Source: an uncultured Ruminobacter sp. (GTDB lineage: Bacteria > Pseudomonadota > Gammaproteobacteria > Enterobacterales > Succinivibrionaceae). Taken from it: a stretch of 10,493 nucleotides of DNA. Every line of letters begins with the position of its first letter. The first letter of the stretch is position 1. The stretch spans positions 1 through 10,493 of the forward strand of contig CAAFXL010000240.1 in assembly GCA_900767005.1 (NCBI GenBank), in the 5' to 3' direction. Below the pieces are notes generated by a model. The model was not told the origin of the DNA, did no database searches, and saw only the letters and a list, made by a program, of their open reading frames with translations. The position numbers were made by a program, and so were the translations under genes. Positions 6,882 through 10,493 of the stretch are shown here, piece by piece.

Positions 6882-7847
6882 ATGAGTAAAACTCTTATTG
6901 ATTCACTCACTGATAATTCTATTCAAAATGTAAATAAGATTATCTTAGATCAAATTAATACCCCCGTAACTCTTCTTAATCAGGCCTGTGCTCACTTAAT
7001 TGTTGCAGGTGGTAAACGTATTAGACCAAGATTACTCTTACTTATTTCTGAACTTTTAGCTAAAGATGGTTCTCAAAACCCCGATCTTCAAAAGTTAGCA
7101 GCAAGTTTAGAAATCATTCATACCGCAACCCTTCTTCATGATGATGTAATCGACCAAAGCTCAAGACGCCGTGGCATGGAAAGCACTAATGAAAAATTTG
7201 GTAATACTATTGCAGTTCTAGCAGGTGATTTTCTATTTACCCAAGCTTTTAATTTAACCAATTCAGCCAATAATAAAATTAATTCTTTATTAGTTAACTG
7301 TTTAGCAACTCTAGTTAAAGGAGAAGTTGAACAATTAAGTAATATTGCTGATACTTTCTTAACTAAAGAAAACTACTTTAATGTTATTTATGCCAAAACT
7401 TCAATTCTATTTGAAGTAGCTTCAAAGATTCCTGGACACTTCTTTAATTTATCTGATGATAAAATTTTAGCACTTGAAACCTTTGGTCAAGCAATCGGTA
7501 ATGCTTTCCAAATTCAAGATGATATTCTTGATTATGTTTCAGATTCTAAAGTTTTAGGTAAAAATATTGGGGATGACCTTCAAGAAGAGAAAATCACTCT
7601 ACCTTTAATTTTTGTTTTTGAAAAACTTGCTCAAGAACGTAAACATGAATTAGAAGAAGCAATTAAAAAGCATGACATTGATGTTGTCTTAAAATTAATT
7701 AACGAAACCGATGCAATTAATGAATGTATTAGATGTGCGAATGAAGAAGTTAATAAAGCAATTAATGCTTTAGCTTGTTTTGAAGATAATCTTGCTAAAG
7801 AAGCATTAATAGAACTCGCAAAACTTACAGTTACCCGAAAAAATTAA
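6882..7847 (+). CDS. ispB: Long-chain polyprenyl (octaprenyl-type) diphosphate synthase
   Basis: IspB adds isopentenyl units to farnesyl diphosphate in trans configuration to make the side chain of ubiquinone and menaquinone. From the ATG at 6882 the protein has 321 residues, like E. coli IspB (323). It shows GGKRIRP (43-49), the first aspartate-rich motif DDVID (87-91) followed by RRRG (95-98), KT (172-173), the second motif DDILD (213-217), and GKNIGDDL (226-233). Alanine at position 82, five before the first Asp, is a small residue, as expected for a long-chain enzyme; the exact chain length cannot be read from the sequence. A frame extended upstream to a TTG at 6870 would add four residues, and neither start has a clear ribosome binding site. 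ATG was chosen on family resemblance. The stop directly abuts that of the convergent HD-GYP gene. Confidence 0.95.
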   Translation: MSKTLIDSLTDNSIQNVNKIILDQINTPVTLLNQACAHLIVAGGKRIRPRLLLLISELLAKDGSQNPDLQKLAASLEIIHTATLLHDDVIDQSSRRRGMESTNEKFGNTIAVLAGDFLFTQAFNLTNSANNKINSLLVNCLATLVKGEVEQLSNIADTFLTKENYFNVIYAKTSILFEVASKIPGHFFNLSDDKILALETFGQAIGNAFQIQDDILDYVSDSKVLGKNIGDDLQEEKITLPLIFVFEKLAQERKHELEEAIKKHDIDVVLKLINETDAINECIRCANEEVNKAINALACFEDNLAKEALIELAKLTVTRKN

Positions 7848-8900
7848 TTACAAAGCCCAACTTTCAGATACATCAACCACTTGATCCTTCATATCTAAAA
7901 ATACATCAGCTATGATTGGATCAAAGTGTTTACCTTTTTCTTCTTTAATTATCCCAAATGATTGCTCATAAGAAAAAGATTCTTTATAGCATCTTTTTGA
8001 AACTAGAGCATCAAAGACATCAGCAATCGCCATAACTCGGGCGCAAAGCGGAATTTGCTCACCTTTTAAGTTTTCAGGATAACCGCCACCTGCCCATTTT
8101 TCATGATGGTAAGTCGCCATGTTTACCGCGATATTAAGCATAGTTTCACTTTCGATATCCGCAAGAGTTTGCTTAATTAATTTACCACCTTCACTTGCGT
8201 GACATTTCATAATTTCAAATTCTTCTTTAGTAAGCTTACCAGGCTTACAAAGGATAGTATCTGAAACTGCAATTTTACCGATATCATGTAAAGGAGCTGA
8301 TTTGGTAATGGCATCAACTACTTCATCAGTTAATTCTTTCTTATAAAAACCTTTGTTTAGTAAGCCTTTTAAAACCATGCTTACATATGAAGCAGTACGC
8401 TTAATATGCATACCAGTTGAAACATCTCGTCCTTCAATAATTGATGAGAATGATTCGATAATTTGTTGCTGAATATTACCAATTTGTTCTTTAGCTTCTT
8501 GTTCAATACGATTCTTACTTTCACGTAAAAGTGCAAGCTCAATGATTAATTGAATTCTCTTTTGAATAGTTGAAGTTCTTGAAGATTTTGAAATAACCTC
8601 AGAAGCTCCAAGTTTATATCCATACTCTTCAAAGTCATGATCAAGGTCGTTATATAGAAAAACTATTGGTTTTCCCTTTATATCGGAAGAAAGCTTAACT
8701 AAGTTCATAAAACTTAGAGCCATTTCTTTATTTTCATTAACATCAACAATTAAAACATCAATCTTTGATTCTTTAATAATTGAAATTGCTTGAAAAATAT
8801 CTGATGAAAGATACAAGTCATAATTTGCATCAAATAATTGCGATAAGACAAGAAGATCTGTCTTATTCTTATCAATTAGCAAAATAGAACCTTGATTCAT
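7848..8900 (-). CDS. Response-regulator-like protein with HD-GYP domain (predicted cyclic-di-GMP phosphodiesterase)
   Basis: The 350-residue protein has an N-terminal receiver-like domain (about 4-120), a helical, probably coiled-coil linker (about 122-155) and a C-terminal HD-GYP domain (about 155-335), the RpfG layout. HD-GYP enzymes hydrolyse cyclic-di-GMP. The catalytic set looks complete: H165 (TGMH), HDIGK (205-209), H234, HHE (265-267), GGGYP (271-275), D294 (IADVFDAL) and H326. The receiver is degenerate. D53 and K105 are at the expected places, but the usual acidic pair reads D10-K11, the conserved Thr/Ser is replaced by Tyr83 and the K-P step by K-S. No histidine kinase gene is nearby. 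The ATG at 8900 has AGGA (8909-8912), preferred over a GTG at 8924. Its own promoter must lie after the purA terminator. Confidence 0.9.
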   Translation of the reverse strand: MNQGSILLIDKNKTDLLVLSQLFDANYDLYLSSDIFQAISIIKESKIDVLIVDVNENKEMALSFMNLVKLSSDIKGKPIVFLYNDLDHDFEEYGYKLGASEVISKSSRTSTIQKRIQLIIELALLRESKNRIEQEAKEQIGNIQQQIIESFSSIIEGRDVSTGMHIKRTASYVSMVLKGLLNKGFYKKELTDEVVDAITKSAPLHDIGKIAVSDTILCKPGKLTKEEFEIMKCHASEGGKLIKQTLADIESETMLNIAVNMATYHHEKWAGGGYPENLKGEQIPLCARVMAIADVFDALVSKRCYKESFSYEQSFGIIKEEKGKHFDPIIADVFLDMKDQVVDVSESWAL

Positions 8901-8971
8901 CTTAAAAATCCTAAAAGTAAACACTCATAATAATCAATTTAAGCATACTACTATAAATTTACTTTAAGTCG

Positions 8972-8992
8972 ACAAAATTTTTGCAATTTTGT
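8972..8992. repeat. 8-bp inverted repeat upstream of the HD-GYP gene
   Basis: ACAAAATT (8972-8979) and AATTTTGT (8985-8992) are exact reverse complements separated by 5 bases. The repeat lies 72 bases before the HD-GYP gene start, where a promoter or operator would be expected. The AT-richness lowers its significance, and no clear -35/-10 pair could be fixed around it. Confidence 0.35.
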
Positions 8993-9013
8993 TAAATTCT
9001 TAAAATTTAGATC

Positions 9014-9052
9014 AAAAAAAAATGCCTATTTAAGGAGGTTATAGGCATTTTT
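9014..9052 (-). terminator. purA terminator (bidirectional shape)
   Basis: AATGCCTAT (9021-9029) and ATAGGCATT (9041-9049) form a perfect 9-bp stem, extended by A/T pairs to 12. On the minus strand nine T follow or close the stem (9022-9014), giving a strong intrinsic terminator 34 bases after the purA stop. On the plus strand five T (9048-9052) follow, so it could work both ways, but no plus-strand gene runs into it. The 11-base loop reads AACCTCCTTAA on the minus strand, which contains the 16S rRNA 3' tail sequence. Confidence 0.92.
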
Positions 9053-9085
9053 GGTATTTGACTTGTTTAGTTTTTTGGGATTTTG

Positions 9086-10384
9086 TTAATCTTCAAAAGG
9101 ATGATGTAAAACGATAGTTTCTTCTCTATCAGGACCTGTAGAGATAATATCAACTCTTACACCAACCACTTCTTCTAAACGCTTTAAATACTTCTTAGCG
9201 TTTTCAGGTAATTCATCATATGACTTTAAGCCAAATGTATTGCATTGCCAACCAGGAAGAGTTTCATATACTGGAACTAAACCTTCATAGTCATCAGCTG
9301 ATAATGGATTATAATCAATAATTGTACCATCAGCTTTCTTATAAGCAACACAAATCTTTAATTCTGCTAATTCATCAAGAACATCTAGTTTAGTAATACA
9401 TAAACCAGTTAATGAATTAATTTGATTTGAACGACGCATTGCTACACCATCAAACCAACCACATCTACGTCTTCTACCAGTTACTGAACCAAATTCACAA
9501 CCCTTAGTGCATAGATAGTCACCAGTTTCATCTAAAAGTTCTGTAGGGAATGGACCGCCACCTACTCTTGTAGTGTAAGCCTTAACAATACCTACAACGT
9601 AGTCAATATTTCTTGGACCAAAACCAGCACCAGTACTTACGCCACCAGCTACAGTATTTGATGAAGTTACATATGGATATGTACCCTGGTCAATATCAAG
9701 GAATGTACCCTGTGCACCTTCAAACATAATCTTCTTACCAGATTCTCTAGCCTTAGCAAGTAAAGAAGTTACATCGTGAACCATTGGTAGAATCTGCTTT
9801 GCATATTCCTTACATGATTCTAAAACACTTTCATAACTTATAGCTTCAGCACCATAGAATTTAGTTAAACAGAAGTTATGATATTCCATAACAGTCTTTA
9901 ACTTTTCTGCAAAAACATCCATGTTGAATAGGTCACCTATTCTAACAGCTCTTCTTGCAACCTTATCTTCATAAGTAGGACCGATACCACGACCAGTTGT
10001 ACCAATTGCTTTCTTACCTAAGAAAGATTCACGTGAACGATCAATAGCAACATGATATGGTAGAATTAAAGGACAAGCTGGGCTAATAACCATACGATTA
10101 CGTACGCTTACCCCCTTATCTTCTAATTCCTTAATTTCAGCTAATAAAGCTTCAGGTGATACAACTACACCATTACCAATTACACATGTTACGTTTTCAC
10201 GTAAAATTCCAGAAGGGATTAGTCGTAATACTTGTTTTTGACCATTAACAACTAAGGTATGACCAGCATTATGTCCGCCTTGATAACGAACCACATAGCT
10301 TGCTTTATCAGTAAGCAAATCTACAATCTTACCCTTACCTTCATCACCCCATTGGGTACCTAATACAACTACGTTCTGAGCCAT
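9086..10384 (-). CDS. purA: Adenylosuccinate synthetase
   Basis: PurA joins IMP and aspartate using GTP to give adenylosuccinate, the first committed step to AMP. From the ATG at 10384 the protein has 432 residues, identical in length to E. coli PurA, and aligns throughout. It shows the phosphate loop QWGDEGKGK (11-19, catalytic D14), NAGHT (39-43, H42), TGRGIGPTYEDK (130-141), GAQGT (223-227), TSSNT (240-244), GRRRRCGWFD (303-312, IMP/aspartate binding), TKLDVLD (331-337, guanine recognition) and STGPDR (415-420). The frame can be extended two codons to a TTG at 10390, but ATG is preferred. The ribosome binding site is weak (GTGAT about ten bases upstream). The gene appears monocistronic, closed by the terminator at 9014-9052. 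Confidence 0.98.
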   Translation of the reverse strand: MAQNVVVLGTQWGDEGKGKIVDLLTDKASYVVRYQGGHNAGHTLVVNGQKQVLRLIPSGILRENVTCVIGNGVVVSPEALLAEIKELEDKGVSVRNRMVISPACPLILPYHVAIDRSRESFLGKKAIGTTGRGIGPTYEDKVARRAVRIGDLFNMDVFAEKLKTVMEYHNFCLTKFYGAEAISYESVLESCKEYAKQILPMVHDVTSLLAKARESGKKIMFEGAQGTFLDIDQGTYPYVTSSNTVAGGVSTGAGFGPRNIDYVVGIVKAYTTRVGGGPFPTELLDETGDYLCTKGCEFGSVTGRRRRCGWFDGVAMRRSNQINSLTGLCITKLDVLDELAELKICVAYKKADGTIIDYNPLSADDYEGLVPVYETLPGWQCNTFGLKSYDELPENAKKYLKRLEEVVGVRVDIISTGPDREETIVLHHPFED

Positions 10385-10423
10385 AATCAAATCACTACAA
10401 ATTGAAATTAAAAATTTTAGCTT

Positions 10424-10432
10424 ATTCTATCA
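10424..10432 (-). promoter_or_regulatory. Candidate purA promoter, extended -10
   Basis: On the minus strand TGATAGAAT (10432-10424) is an extended -10 element (TG, one base, TAGAAT) with no convincing -35. It would start transcription near 10417, about 33 bases before the purA ATG. I saw no palindrome resembling a PurR operator in the visible upstream sequence. The rest of the region up to the window edge is AT-rich and shows nothing else I can support. Confidence 0.4.
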
Positions 10433-10493
10433 AAAAAACATAAAGCATAAAAGGCTGAATTTTATATTTTTAAGATTTTATAATTATTTAAAA

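Noticed and set aside
9051..9089. Short plus-strand ORF from a TTG behind the perfect Shine-Dalgarno-like loop
   Set aside because: Twelve codons, spacing too long, no promoter, and the hairpin is fully explained as the purA terminator.

Overview
The window is an AT-rich stretch (about one third G+C by eye) of a gammaproteobacterial chromosome that carries mostly housekeeping genes. The assignment to Gammaproteobacteria rests on protein resemblance (DnaG, ApaH, FolA, L21, L27, ObgE, IspB and PurA all read like their E. coli counterparts at close to E. coli lengths). It also rests on two conserved gene arrangements: ispB divergent from rplU-rpmA-obgE, and apaH convergent with folA. Low G+C, a YjjP/YjjB exporter pair and an HD-GYP regulator would fit a gut-associated low-GC lineage such as Succinivibrionaceae, but this placement is inference.

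Layout, left to right. At 1-153 there is no supported gene, only a perfect hairpin at 47-67. dnaG (primase, minus) ends at 154 and starts at 1980. A 175-base divergent promoter region separates it from apaH (plus, 2156-2995). apaH runs tail to tail into folA, the two stop codons overlapping in the middle of an 18-bp palindrome. folA is the last gene of a minus-strand cluster read rplU, rpmA, (terminator/attenuator), obgE, yjjP-like, yjjB-like, folA (6602 down to 2992), with gaps of 1 to about 85 bases. A 280-base region at 6603-6881 holds the divergent rplU and ispB promoters and a leader hairpin upstream of the rplU ribosome binding site. ispB (plus) abuts, stop codon to stop codon, a minus-strand receiver/HD-GYP gene (7848-8900). 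A bidirectional-looking terminator at 9014-9052 separates that gene from purA (minus, 9086-10384), whose promoter region reaches the right edge.

How the genes fit together: rplU, rpmA and obgE serve the 50S ribosomal subunit and its assembly. dnaG, folA and purA serve DNA replication, folate-dependent one-carbon metabolism and AMP synthesis. apaH removes Ap4A. ispB makes the quinone side chain. The YjjP/YjjB pair is a split ThrE-family exporter (succinate exporter in E. coli), and the HD-GYP protein is a predicted cyclic-di-GMP phosphodiesterase. I see no mobile element, CRISPR array, tRNA, rRNA or clear new system. The points most worth a second look are the purA terminator loop that matches the 16S rRNA anti-Shine-Dalgarno tail, the stop-codon palindrome, the degenerate receiver domain, the exporter pair inside the obgE-folA cluster and the rplU leader hairpin.

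Five start codons were judged. ispB, obgE, the HD-GYP gene and purA have longer frames opening with TTG or GTG, and in each case an internal ATG was preferred. dnaG starts at its first ATG.
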